Shown here in pieces: positions 23,521 through 35,051 of a stretch of DNA of 64,000 bases; within the stretch, counting starts at the first letter, position 1; each line of letters opens with the position of its first letter. The translations under genes were made by a program, and so were the position numbers. This DNA is from Toxotes chatareus. Taxonomy: Eukaryota > Chordata > Actinopteri > Toxotidae. Location: positions 24,410,580-24,474,579 of the forward strand of contig CM028902.1 in the NCBI GenBank assembly GCA_016801885.1, in the 5' to 3' direction. The notes under the pieces were generated by a model. It was not told the origin of the DNA and searched no databases. It saw nothing but the letters and a program-made list of their open reading frames with translations.

Positions 23521-25304
23521 TCATGAGCCCACACTGGTGTGGTTTCACAGGAAGACGTGATTTTATGTGAGGGATCCCAAACTGAAATGTAGGAACAGTC
23601 GGACCAAATTATCAATATGTAGATAAACGATCAGTTAAACCTATGTTCCCTTTAAAGATCAGTACAATATGTCCAGGCTGTGATTTAAAGCGTAGACTCA
23701 TTCAGCAGCGGGATTCATCTTCATTGAACATAACGTAGTGTAACAGAGAGCTTTGGGAGGCCACTCTGGTGCACCTGTGTGGGGGCTTACAGTGTATCTG
23801 ACTCATATCACTGCTTCTTATTTTTAGCATGGTCTAGTCATAATAATGTTCTTGACATGTTTGAAACAAATATGCGAGGACACCTTGCAGCAGCATGACA
23901 AGCTAGAAGTGATAAGATGATCTACACTGGAACAAATGAACACTTTTGTTTTACATTGTCTTTAAAAAAATAAATAGATAAAGGTGTTCAGTCTACTGGA
24001 CAGGAAAACAAGTGTTTTTCAAGTAATTTTACAATAAAGTTGTGTGACAAAACTAATCTGAGGTTAGTCTGTGTCAGAGTGTTCAGTGTAGCCTTCAGTG
24101 TAAATTGACCTAGAGATTATTGTATATTACTAGAAGGTCAAGAGATGGATGGATAAGCGTCGGCTTCCTTAAACATGGTAGCAAAATAATTATTTAGACT
24201 AAGTGACATTAACGGACTTGTCACTTCTGGGCAGAGCGTCAAACTGTAAACACATCACTGACATATCTGACGTATTGTGTCAAACACGTTTGCCAGTCAC
24301 GCAGCAGCAGAATTCACACGAGGTTGTGTTTGTGTTCACTCCCTGACAGAAATAGTAGCTTCCTCAGCAGCTAAATGCTCCACAGCGGTCACCGGTCATT
24401 AACTCTGCCTCTCTTGCCGTTCGGTGCCCGGCAGGCCGTGGACAGCAAAGTGGGTTTTAAGAGCTTTTTTACAACACTGCTGTCGAAAATGAGGCTGATG
24501 AGACCGATATTGACTGAACATTAAAACAAAACCAATGAGATGAAAGAGTCTGTAAGGCTCTGCAGAGCTGAGCTGAGCTCCACAGCTGGATTTTAGCCAC
24601 TGCAGCTATGAAACGTGCTGAATCCTAAAATAACCTCACAACTGCTTCGACTTTCTTCAGCTACACTGGGAATTTTCTGGAAACTAATCAAAACACTTTG
24701 ACATGTTCTTGGTATCATGACTTTGTGTTAGTCATACATAGCTGAGATGACTTTAGTTGTGTGTGTAGGGTCAGGGGGTTTACACTCTTGGCACAGCACC
24801 ATATGCATATTTTTAGTTTAACTGAGACCCCCCCGGTTCATCAAAAGCAGAAGGACTCCAAAAAAAAAAAAAAAAACTTCTTTCACTTCTTCATACTTTG
24901 GCCTTTCAGCAGAGAGAGACACACAAAGACCTTTATGAGTCAGACTTAGTGTTGTGTTTAAATGTGAGTCTCAGTGGGGAGCCCTGGACCCAGTGCTCTT
25001 TTTACATACTCTGAACGTGGTTGTGGTTCATATTGAAAAAAAAAAAAAGGGGGAAATAAACACACAACACATGAGACTCTTGAGGTCGGCCTTTGTTTCC
25101 ACGCTGACCCACTGAATGACGTGTGGAATCCCACAGCTCAAATAACCACACAGAGACACAGACAGAGAGAGAAAGCTCCTTTGTTTCTTGTGTTTTTTAA
25201 AAAGCAGAAGAAAATAAGCAGTTTGTCGAAGAAGCTTAGAAAGAGAAAAGCTATTGATCCCCTAACCACATTACAGAGACCACGCTGGGCGAGCCCATCA
25301 AGAA

Positions 25305-25341
25305 ACCCCCCCACCCCCACCCACACCCACACCCACCCCTC
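25305..25341 (-). repeat. C-run tract: potential G-quadruplex on the minus strand
   Basis: The plus strand carries at least six runs of three or more C separated by A or ACA. The minus strand therefore has repeated G3+ runs with 1-3 nt loops, a canonical quadruplex pattern. A G-run tract of opposite polarity follows at 25555-25574. Confidence 0.7.
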
Positions 25342-25554
25342 CAAAGTCAAAAACCCACTGAAAAAAAAAAAAACACAAACAGAGACAAATCATAAAAAAA
25401 TCAAAAGAGAAGAGGATAGCAAAGTGAGGCATCACTTCTATTGAGACTACAAGTATGAAGCATCATTACAGTACATGCAGCTACGAAAGCTCGGCGCTCA
25501 GCTCTAACTCGAACCTGCTGTGAAATAATTCTGTCCTGAACTTGATGGACACAA

Positions 25555-25574
25555 AGGGGGGGTGGGGGGGGGTG
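25555..25574 (+). repeat. G-run tract
   Basis: Plus-strand G7-T-G9-T-G2 run. Quadruplex-capable if long runs are split. Confidence 0.6.
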
Positions 25575-26097
25575 GACAGTGTGTGATGAGCAGACATGTT
25601 ACAGAATACTAAAAAAAACATTTCAGGAAATACAGCAGTTTGTCAGCAACAACAGGTCCCACTTGTTAGCTCACCTCGGGGTTTGGACACCAAAATAATG
25701 CACGAGCCCTGAGTGTTGGTGGAAATGCACTGTAAATATTAGTCTCTATAATCTTTCATCCTGATGATCAGTCAACATAATGTTTCCTGAATAGTTTAAG
25801 CACTGGGCACATGTAGATTATTTTGGTGTCTACGTTCTCATCACATCTTTTTTTGGACAATGATTTGAGAAAAAGCTGAAGGGATTTTCTCCCTAGTTGG
25901 GATGTGATGTCCAACTCTCGTGACTTGTGTCTTGCTCATGGTGTTTACAGTGTGCGTGGTCAGTGTGGTGAGTGTGTAGCTCTGTCCTCCTGTAAAAAGT
26001 GACCCCCACAGGTTATCTGTGCAAGCAGCTTATTACGCCCCATGGTTACGCTTTGTTAGGCGACCTCTGGTTTCTTTTATCCGTGACCGTTCCACCA

Positions 26098-26290
26098 ACT
26101 TAACTGTGTGTTTTTTTATTGTAACCATGACGATGAAGCTCCTCTAGCTTTAAGGCAGTTACTCATATGAACCCAAATCTTATGTTAAACCTAACCAAGT
26201 AGTTTTTGAATCTAAACCTATGAAACAATGACTGTTCTGTAATTTTAACTGTGTGTTTATTATTGTAACCATGATAGTGAAGGTCCAGCA
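26098..26290 (+). repeat. Degenerate direct repeat of about 40 bp, two copies
   Basis: TTAACTGTGTGTTT followed by TATTGTAACCATGA and GATGAAG/GTGAAGG occurs at about 26099-26140 and again at about 26246-26287. Between them lies CTAACCAAGTAGTTTTTGAA, similar to the CCTTAACCAAGGTGTTTTTG phrase at about 53732-53751, so both belong to a dispersed fish repeat. Confidence 0.55.
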
Positions 26291-29200
26291 TGCCAGCCAG
26301 TATAGGGGGCACTATTTGAGACACTCCTGTGGGCCGTAGCAGAGGACAGGGACAAAAGATGGTCACTCAGGTTGTTGTTTGGAGGACTGTGTTGCTGTGA
26401 AGGCTTAGAAATGATCCAGAGGCTGTGAACGCTAATTCTGGTTGCTTGATTGTCATTAGCAACAGTCTCGAGGCAGAGGAGACTTTGTGAGTTCTGTGAA
26501 CACCGTGATTCTCCCGTTTGCCACAAACCACTGTCTTTCTGTGGAGATACTTGGTCTGCCTAGCCCTTGTCCAGGCCTGTTATAATATGTACCACCGCCC
26601 TTAATGGCTACATGATAGGACCCAGACATTTCAGTCACTCTGCTGTTCATGAAATTTGTTATGAGGGCAGGCAGTCTACTCAGAAACTGCTAAGGTGGAA
26701 AATAATGACATCAGGTGAGTGTAAAGTCCCAAAAAACATGATTTATTTCGATGGAGAGAGATGTTGGGACTGAAGATAATTTGGGCTGCTGTTTTACTCA
26801 GTGGTGTTATTGCAATACAGCTTCTAACCACCAGGGGCAACACTGAGCGCACTTCAGCTGCACCCTGGGTCAGGAAGTGAGGAAGAAATCCTGAGCTTTC
26901 TTTGGCTGTGTTCAGAACCACGTACTAATGAATGATTAAGAACGTTTTCATGTTCCTTTAAGTTGTCAGGTTCTCAGGTGAGAAGTTAACCATGCAGATT
27001 TCCAATGTGTGGTCAGTTCTCATCTTGACGTCATGCGTAGCATGGATCATATGTTAGTAGGTGTTTCTGAACACAACCTTTGATTAGCTGCACTAATCAA
27101 TATATTTATATGAATGTTGAGTAAAATTACTATGTGGAAGGAGCTGCTTGTATTAATGAACCCAAAAAGAATGATTTGACTCTGCGGCTCGCTTCAGCTC
27201 CACAGAGCATTTTAACGTATTTCAGGGAACCGTTTTGGTTTTAGGACCAAAGACAGAGTTATTCAAAAGTTATTAATTCAGATTTAATGGAAGAATCTCT
27301 CCTGTGTTTAGTTACTCCACATCCACTCTCCATTTTTTTTTCCACCTTAGAAATTGCAGACCATCTGGTTTCCTCCTGTATTTAATTTAATGTGTGTCTA
27401 ACTGACTGAGATGCCAGTGTCCTTCCTGTATGCTCTCACCATGAACACCTAACACCCAAAGCTTTGCCGGTGCACTGTCACCTTTGATCATTAAATCAAC
27501 CGATCACTTTCTTCAATCTTTCTGTTGTTAAAAATAATGCAAAAATACAGACAACAAAACAGACTGAATTCTAAAATGAACAACCTCCACATTCCAACTT
27601 TTAAAAGTAACACAAAGTGTAGTGTTATCATGAAGATGCCGTTTGGATGCTTGCTCTCCAGACTTGTTTATGAGTTGTTCAGCAGTATCCAGGTGTAGTG
27701 TGATAAAGCAGGACAGTCGAAAACGTTATAGAATCAGTTTTTACATTTCCTACCACTACACTTCGCCCCAAACTATTCAGCCTCAGAGAACATTCTCAGA
27801 GAAACTGTGGCACCTTTCTGTAACTGACTCCTGACCTATGGCCTATTTACATGACTATTTACCAAGTAAACAACACATTATAGGATTTGATCACATTTGA
27901 AGTTCACCCTAAGCTGAGGGGTGGCGATTCACAACAGAGTCTGAAGGACTCAACCTAAAAAAAAAATAAACCCCCCCCAAAAAAAACATGGTGGAGCTTG
28001 AATTGAAAAAAGAACATGTACAAACCCCAGTAATTAGAATAATAAATGAGTCATAATAACATCAGTCATAAGGAGACAGAGTGTCAGAGCAGCCAGGTGA
28101 ACCTGTGGACTCGTGTGCAAAAATGACAGATGAACATACGAAACTAAACAATAGTATGTTTCCTGCATTCACTGACACATTTGTGCGAACTGATGGACTC
28201 AAAGGGCAGTTTGTGTCTTCTGCCTGGTTAGCTGTAGCTAGGCAGCAGCGTACATACGAGATATAACTTATCTGAAAAACTCTCCGTATCTGTTTGTTCA
28301 TGAATCAGAGTCATAAAGTTTTGGGATGAAGACAAACTTTCCACTGAAACATCAATAACTCGGGCAAACGCGTCTTACCTCATTTTGCCACAGCCCACAG
28401 TGAAATGACATCACGTCCCTACGCTGCTTCATGTATCTGTGTACCTGGCGTTCTGGGTGTCTGTATTCGTTAGCCCTCTGTGGGCGTGTGGGGGGGTTGG
28501 CTTGATCTTTGGGACAGTTTTAACTTCAGAAAATGTCTTTACACATACTTGGCATATTGTACAGGGTGTGTTCAGCCAGACTCTTCAGGAGGTTTCTGTA
28601 TTATGAGGTTTTGCAGTTGCTGTCGCAATATGGCTGTCATCATGGTGATCCACTGGACAACTGACTGCGCTCACACTAAAAACTGGGCTGTATGCTATGG
28701 GTCAGCTCGTGTAACACAGCGATGCTCGCTAACCAGATAGCTACAGTGGCCTGTTAGCTAACAAGCTGATAATAACTCCTAGAGACAGCTGAGTTGCCAT
28801 TGGAGGAACCCAAATACAGCCAGCCGAGGGTAGGTCACGTCACCTGAACGCCCTCTGTACATGATGTGTGTAGTTGTGTCTCTGCTTTAAATGAATCCTC
28901 CGTACGTTTCTGTGCACGTCTTTGTGCGTGTTGTGTTTCATCAGCAGGATGGAGTCTCACATGCACAAGTGCCACACTGGCATACAGTTAGTGTGTGTTT
29001 CAGGGCAAAATGCTTCTTGACTCATCAGGCATCCAGACTCAAGCAAGCAAGTGTATCGAGTCGCTATATTAATGCTGTAAACTGATACCGTTTCCATCAT
29101 GCATCAGCAAAGTCTCAGTTCTCATTATTACACCAAAAAAATGTCCTTTACTTACTTACTCATATCTTTACCAGTCATGGCTGAAAAACATGCTATGAGC

Positions 29201-30175
29201 ACTGCATTGCATCAGACAACTTTCTTCTTCAGTTTCATCCCTTTATACAATACCTTTTTTTTTTAGAAACATACAATATAGTATTAAACAAGCATTAAAC
29301 TTCCTATAAAAAGTAATGTGGCGACAATAGAAATTGTATCGTATCGTTTTTCTCCTTTTAGAAATACTAGTTTTGATTTAGTTTTTTGTTTTTGTTTTTT
29401 TAGAAAAAAAGACACTTGTTGAGGTTCCTGGGACTGACGGAGGAGTAGTAAGGTGAATGAGTGACAGCAGAACTGACCGACAGCCTTTAAGAGAGACGCA
29501 CGACACAAGGACACAGACGGTCAGTGTAAAGGCCAGTCAGCAGCTGTACACTTCACTCTCATCACTTGAATCACGTGTTTTCTCGTTTACACAGTCACTA
29601 AAGAATGAGGATCCAACTGTCCCTGAAGGTAGAATCATTAAAAAAAAAAAAGAAATCATACTTAACACTACAGCTAAAACAGATCCGGTAAAAGGAGTGT
29701 GTGTCGTTGGCTACATGAAACAATTCACTGTAAATAAAACTCTCTGAATTTGGTTCAGCGGGGAGGAGAGGGACGAAGGACAGGCCAGGCGATATTCAAC
29801 AGTCAAAGTGTTGATCGTTTGTGTTTGGTACGGTTTTTAGAGTGAGTGTGTGTGTGTGGGTGTGTGTGTAGTTTACCCAGAAAGATGATTATCTTTCTGG
29901 GGTTTTAAAATGAATTCCCTGGTTATCTTTCCCCTCCAGAGTCTTTCTCTTTCATATCACACCTCTGCCGTCGCTCTCGTCTACCTTCTCTGCATCAGTT
30001 CATCCACTGAGTGCGCCTCCATCGATTCATTCATCCATTTCACTGAGCCTTCAATCCTCTCGCAGACCTGCTTTGTGTCTCTCTGATGCAGCTGCATGTC
30101 TGTAAACTCTTAATCTTTTCTCCTCCTGCTCATCTGTCTTTCCTCCATGGCAGTATTTTTAAAAAAAAACTCAAT

Positions 30176-30277
30176 CTAAGGCTCCTCTTCCCCGGTGGAA
30201 ACAGCCAATCGCATGGCCACAGACAGGTGGTCGGTGAGGCCGGCCAACTGGGTGATAAAGCTGAACTCCTCGATTTC
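30176..30277 (-). CDS. smpd3: smpd3 coding exon 9: catalytic histidine and stop
   Basis: Residues 689-721, EIEEFSFITQLAGLTDHLSV then AMRLAVSTGEEEP and TAG at 30178-30176. D704-H705 is the catalytic Asp-His pair (TDHLP in mammals; here Ser instead of Pro after the Leu). The acceptor CTCCACAG has a good T/C tract. Confidence 0.95.
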   Translation of the reverse strand, partial: EIEEFSFITQLAGLTDHLSVAMRLAVSTGEEEP

Positions 30278-33200
30278 CTGTGGAGGGCAGAGATAAAAAA
30301 CATTATCATCAAATCATCAGTGGAAGGGGGGTTTACACTAAACTGTTCAGGTTCATCTCAAAGGTACTGGATGGGACTGAGGTCAGAACCAGGTCCAGTT
30401 CTTCCACAGCAAAGTGCTGAAACCATTTCTTTACAGCACTGGCTTTGTGCACGAGGACACTGTCATGCTCCAACAAGAAAGGGCCTTCCCCAAAGCTGGC
30501 AGAACAAAAAAGTCACTGTGTGCTGTCCTGTTAACGTTCCTCTTCGCTGGAACCGAGGGGACTTGTCCAAACAGTCACAAACATCTCCACATCAAACGGG
30601 GGAGGACAGCTGTGTCTACACACTTTTGGCCATTTAGTCTACTTCACTAGTACTTACTGTTAATACTACTACTACTGTTACTATTGTTAAATCCACAAAT
30701 TCAACTGTATGTTTTCCTAGTGTTGGCACTCCAATTAAAATACTACTAGAAAGTCATGTTCTTTACAAAGGAGTGTGAGGCAACTGGATAAGGAGAGAAC
30801 ATAATGACATAATGTGTGTGAGGCAATGTGGAAACTGTATAAAGACATTTCAGTTTTTTTTTTAATGAGAAAGCAACAACAACATATTGGACCAATATAT
30901 TTCACAGTGAGTATCAAACAAATGTGAAATGATGTTACAGTAACTACATTCTGGCACCAGGTGGCATCAGGTGTCTGTGGTGTGAGAGCCACAGAGAGAG
31001 AGAGAGAGAGAGATGCTCTATGGAAATGATGTGATTTGGTTTTGCAATCCTCTGCGATCCCTCTCACAGGCAGACGGCCACGGCAGCACTGCCCTCGTTC
31101 CTTTCCTTCCCAGTTTGTGTTGTTGTTATTTTTCATGTTTGTTTTTTTAAGCTATATCCTTTGAAATGCAATCCTTTATGAAACCCTACCAGTTTCCAGT
31201 CCTGGTGCAGGCCCTCGTCACTGTAGAGGATGTAGTCGATCCGGCGTCCGTTACCCTTCAGAGGGATCTTCCTCCCCTTCTGACTGCTGGCAGGACACTG
31301 GCTCTTACTGGGAGGAAACACCAAGTACTCCTTCCTCCCCTCCTCGTTCTCCATCACTCTGACAGACACACAGTGAAGGGAGAGGATCAGCAGACTGAAG
31401 TTTGGACAGAGGGACAGACAGAGACATGGGAGGACCGGGGATGTAGCTCTGAATGTAGTTTGCCACAGTCCAAATACAATAGAAAAGCAGACAAACAGGT
31501 AACAACAGCAATCAATATCACGAGAGTGAGTACAGTAAGGTCAAAGGTCAGCAAGGACTTACAGTATAGATGAATGCTCCTCCTGGTGAATACCTGACAA
31601 ATCTAAACCTGCTGCCGTACTTCTGATCAGAAAGCTGCTGCTGCCAGATGCTGATTAATAACGATGCCTGAGTCATAAACCGTTCGGCAAACTCGCCGTG
31701 GAACAGACTGAAGCGTCTTCTGACTTTCAGAAACTGAATGCAGACAGAGCTGCACAGTGAGCGTTAGGTCAAAGTGTGTGTGTGTGTGTGTGTGAGACTT
31801 ACTTTTGTAAACTTTCAGGTGAGCTGACCTCGTCATCATAAAGGCCACTGGGATCCAGTAGAGTACCTGATGATTGACACGTTATCAGACAGCAGACACA
31901 CACACACACACACACACACATTTCCAATCGTTTCATCTAAACAGTCCAGTCTTCCAGAGCTATACCTGTGTGACTGGTGGGACATTGTCTTTGTCTTTTT
32001 ATTTAAAGGACCAGTGTGTAGGATTTAGTGGCATGTAGCGGTGAGGTTTCAGACTGCAATCAACTGAAACCAGTGTTTGGTTTGTCCATTCTGGGCCACT
32101 GTAAAAACATGCTGGTGCAACATGGCGGGCTGTGTGGAGGATCGGCTCCCTATGTACATGTGAAGGGCTCAGCCTTCTTAGTTTCAGGTGATTCTACACT
32201 AATGAAAACATATTAATTTCCATTTATTCTCCAACATCCTACACACTGGTCTTTTAACTCCCAGAAAATTCTCTTTTATAGAATTTACTTCCTCCCTCCC
32301 TGTGTGATACGCTCTTACATGTGATCTGGGCGTGTCCCGACACATGGGTTTGGTAACCCTGTATCTCAGAAATTATGCTTATAACTAATTTGCAACAGCT
32401 AATTAGCTTTGAAGGAAACATAGCTGTGATTGGATTATGTTTCCATTAACAAAATGAGAAAATGAAAATCAGTGAGATGTTCACTGACAACATGCAGCAG
32501 AGCACCTAGTGACAGTGACAAACTGACGTTGTTTGGGAACATTTTATTGATCCTTTCAGTATGGATTCAGTATTTGTTACTTCCCTAACATAGTCCAGTC
32601 ACAGTTATGTTTCCTCCAAAAGATTAGTTTTAGTTCTGTAATCGTAATTTTGCGGTTTAGTTTTAGTTCTGTAACTATAGTGTAATTTCTAGGAGACAGG
32701 GTTCATGTACTATGAACTCTCCCAGAAATTACATACATCACATACTATATTATCTTGAAGCACATATCCATTGTGTATGTTTATAGGATGGAGGGTGGGG
32801 GTCTGTGTGGCCGGCAGTGATTGGTCAGGAAAGAGAACGTGCATTTCTGAGATTTTGGTTTGTGGTAACACATCTTCAAATATGGCCACGGTTATTTTCT
32901 GTGCCCTGTTTATCAATCTTGTGTACGCTTTACAGTCCTCCCCCTCACCGTGACAAACAGCTCCTCGCTTCACATGGAGCCGCGCTTAAAGTACAACTTT
33001 TTTTTTCAGTGTGGCAAAGGAGGTGTCAGCAGACTTTATTCTCAGAGCTTATATCTCTGCCTTTATGGTCCTCAGACCACAATCCACTGTCATCAGCCGC
33101 TGAAATACAGCAGCCAGGGAGAGACGAGCACTCACAGACCCTTCTGTCAACGAGGATGCCAGGCCGATGATAAAGTGTTTAAAACGCTCCATATGGAGAG

Positions 33201-34995
33201 AGCAGCACTCCAAAGTTACTCCGGCTAATTCACGAGTGGTGGGAGCGCTTATGAAAAGTAGGCGTCTGATGTGTGCAGCTGGCCCTTTTCACGTCTGAAA
33301 GCAGGTTTAAGATGACTGAAACAAAGACGGTGCGGTGTCAGGCAGGCACTCTCCACAGAGTGTCTGCTGTGCTCCCCCCAGCTCGTTTGGAAAAGTAAAG
33401 AAAGATGTGAGATTTCATGTGGTTATAACACGAGTCCACTTTCTCTGTCCTCATAAATTCTGACATCACCCAGGAGCTGTCGTGTGAGTGTGGGGAAGAA
33501 AATAAATGTTCATTCACACCAATTCTGACCGCGTCTCCTAAAATACATGTGAAAGCCACAGTTTGTACATTCTGGGTTTTCGGTTTGTGGCTGAGACGTT
33601 TAATCTGCCGTCAAACATGAGCTCAAATGCATCATCAAAGAGACATGTTCAGAGTGGAGATGATCAATGGCATGAGAGTTACACTGGATTCTTTCATGTT
33701 AAGAGCTTCAATCGTGTGACTTGACTTCCACATAATTCTGTCACTGACTGAGTGACTGACTGACTGAGTGACTGAGTGACTGAGTGACTGACTGACTGAC
33801 TGAGTTACACTATTGGGTTTTCCTTCCACAGTCACACCTCTGTATGTGTCTCATTCAGCTGACCACACAGCAGCTGACACAGACATGAACGCTCCTTTAA
33901 CTTTCTCTCTGACTGATCATTTTACAGGTAAATATATCTGAGATCACAGCACAGCCGTTGTTTTTTACAGTTGTTCCACAACAGTTTCCAACCATACCCT
34001 CAGTTTGTCACATTGATCACATGCTGATCAGTCAGATACTGGGTTCTGATCTGGTTCTGATCTGGTGTTGACCATCACGTGGTCCCAGTCTTGCCATAAT
34101 TCCCTGTGATTTAAGCGCAGAACAAGCTCTGCAGGTTTCCTGTGCCTTTGGTTGGCAGGGTGGCGGCACTGGAAGATTCCTGGAGCCCTCAGAGTTCAGC
34201 ACATTTCATGAAATCTGTCGACAGACTCGGGTAGATCTGAATAGCTGGCGGCCTGGCTCTCTGTCTGTCTGTTTTGGCTCGCTGTTTTATTCATTTAGGT
34301 CTAATCTTCTTTGGATAAGCTTTATGAAATGGGATAATCTTCCTTCCCATTCTTTTACTGATTCATTGATCTATTCTTCTTTTTCTTTGCCTCCTTCTTC
34401 CCCTCCTTTAACAGTGGCCAAACGGGATGTGTTCCCCTGGCTCTGCCGTGTAAAACGTCCCTGTACAAATAAATAAGCCCTTCTCTAAACAAGCCCTTTC
34501 ACTCTGTCCTGCCCACACTGTCCCTAAAATACCGCTGGCCTAAATAACGCTTCATATCCAGACCAAAACCCTCCAGTCTTTACGTCACTAATGCCCATGT
34601 ATCAGGACGCTGTACTGGGTGTATTTTAATTCACACAGTGGGTGCATCCTGATTTAGCCAGACAGAGCCAGATTATGCTCTGCTCTGCTCTGCATACACT
34701 GTATAGATCACCAGATTTCCAGCAAATCATGATGTAGTAGAAAATCATTTGTTGAGGATTAGTTTGTCGTGTTGATGTGTATTTTCTGGGCGTTTTCATC
34801 TGTGAATACATGTATTAGATGTTTATGTGCATAAGGGACGACAGTGTAAGTGATGTCAGAACACGTGTGTGTGTGTGTGTGTTGTTACCCAGAGCCCATG
34901 GTTTGTCCTCCCCTGGCCCCAGGCGACATGGGTCCTTGTATTGAGTAAAAAGTGCGTGCTGCTGCTCCAGCTTGTCCTCTGGAAAAACACAAGAG

Positions 34996-35051
<56 letters not shown>

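Larger units (their letters stand above)
20927..30175. other. Intergenic region between the chemokine promoter and the smpd3 3' end
   Basis: Apart from the transposase and LINE remnants, the quadruplex-type tracts and the degenerate direct repeats, I see no gene. The smpd3 3' UTR lies in the right-hand part. Minus-strand AATAAA hexamers occur near 26735 and 26258, but they are far away and I cannot choose a cleavage site. Confidence 0.4.
31867..34888 (-). other. smpd3 intron 6
   Basis: 3.0 kb. Besides the MITE it has an imperfect direct repeat TTAGTTTTAGTTCTGTAA (about 32623 and 32657), a TGAC/TGAG tandem tract (33741-33806), and a repeat-poor stretch at 34090-34570 that could be regulatory. 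No exon seen. Confidence 0.5.

Noticed and set aside
30086..30637. 183-aa plus-strand open frame
   Set aside because: Runs antisense through smpd3 exon 9 and into the Tc1-type remnant; no protein features.
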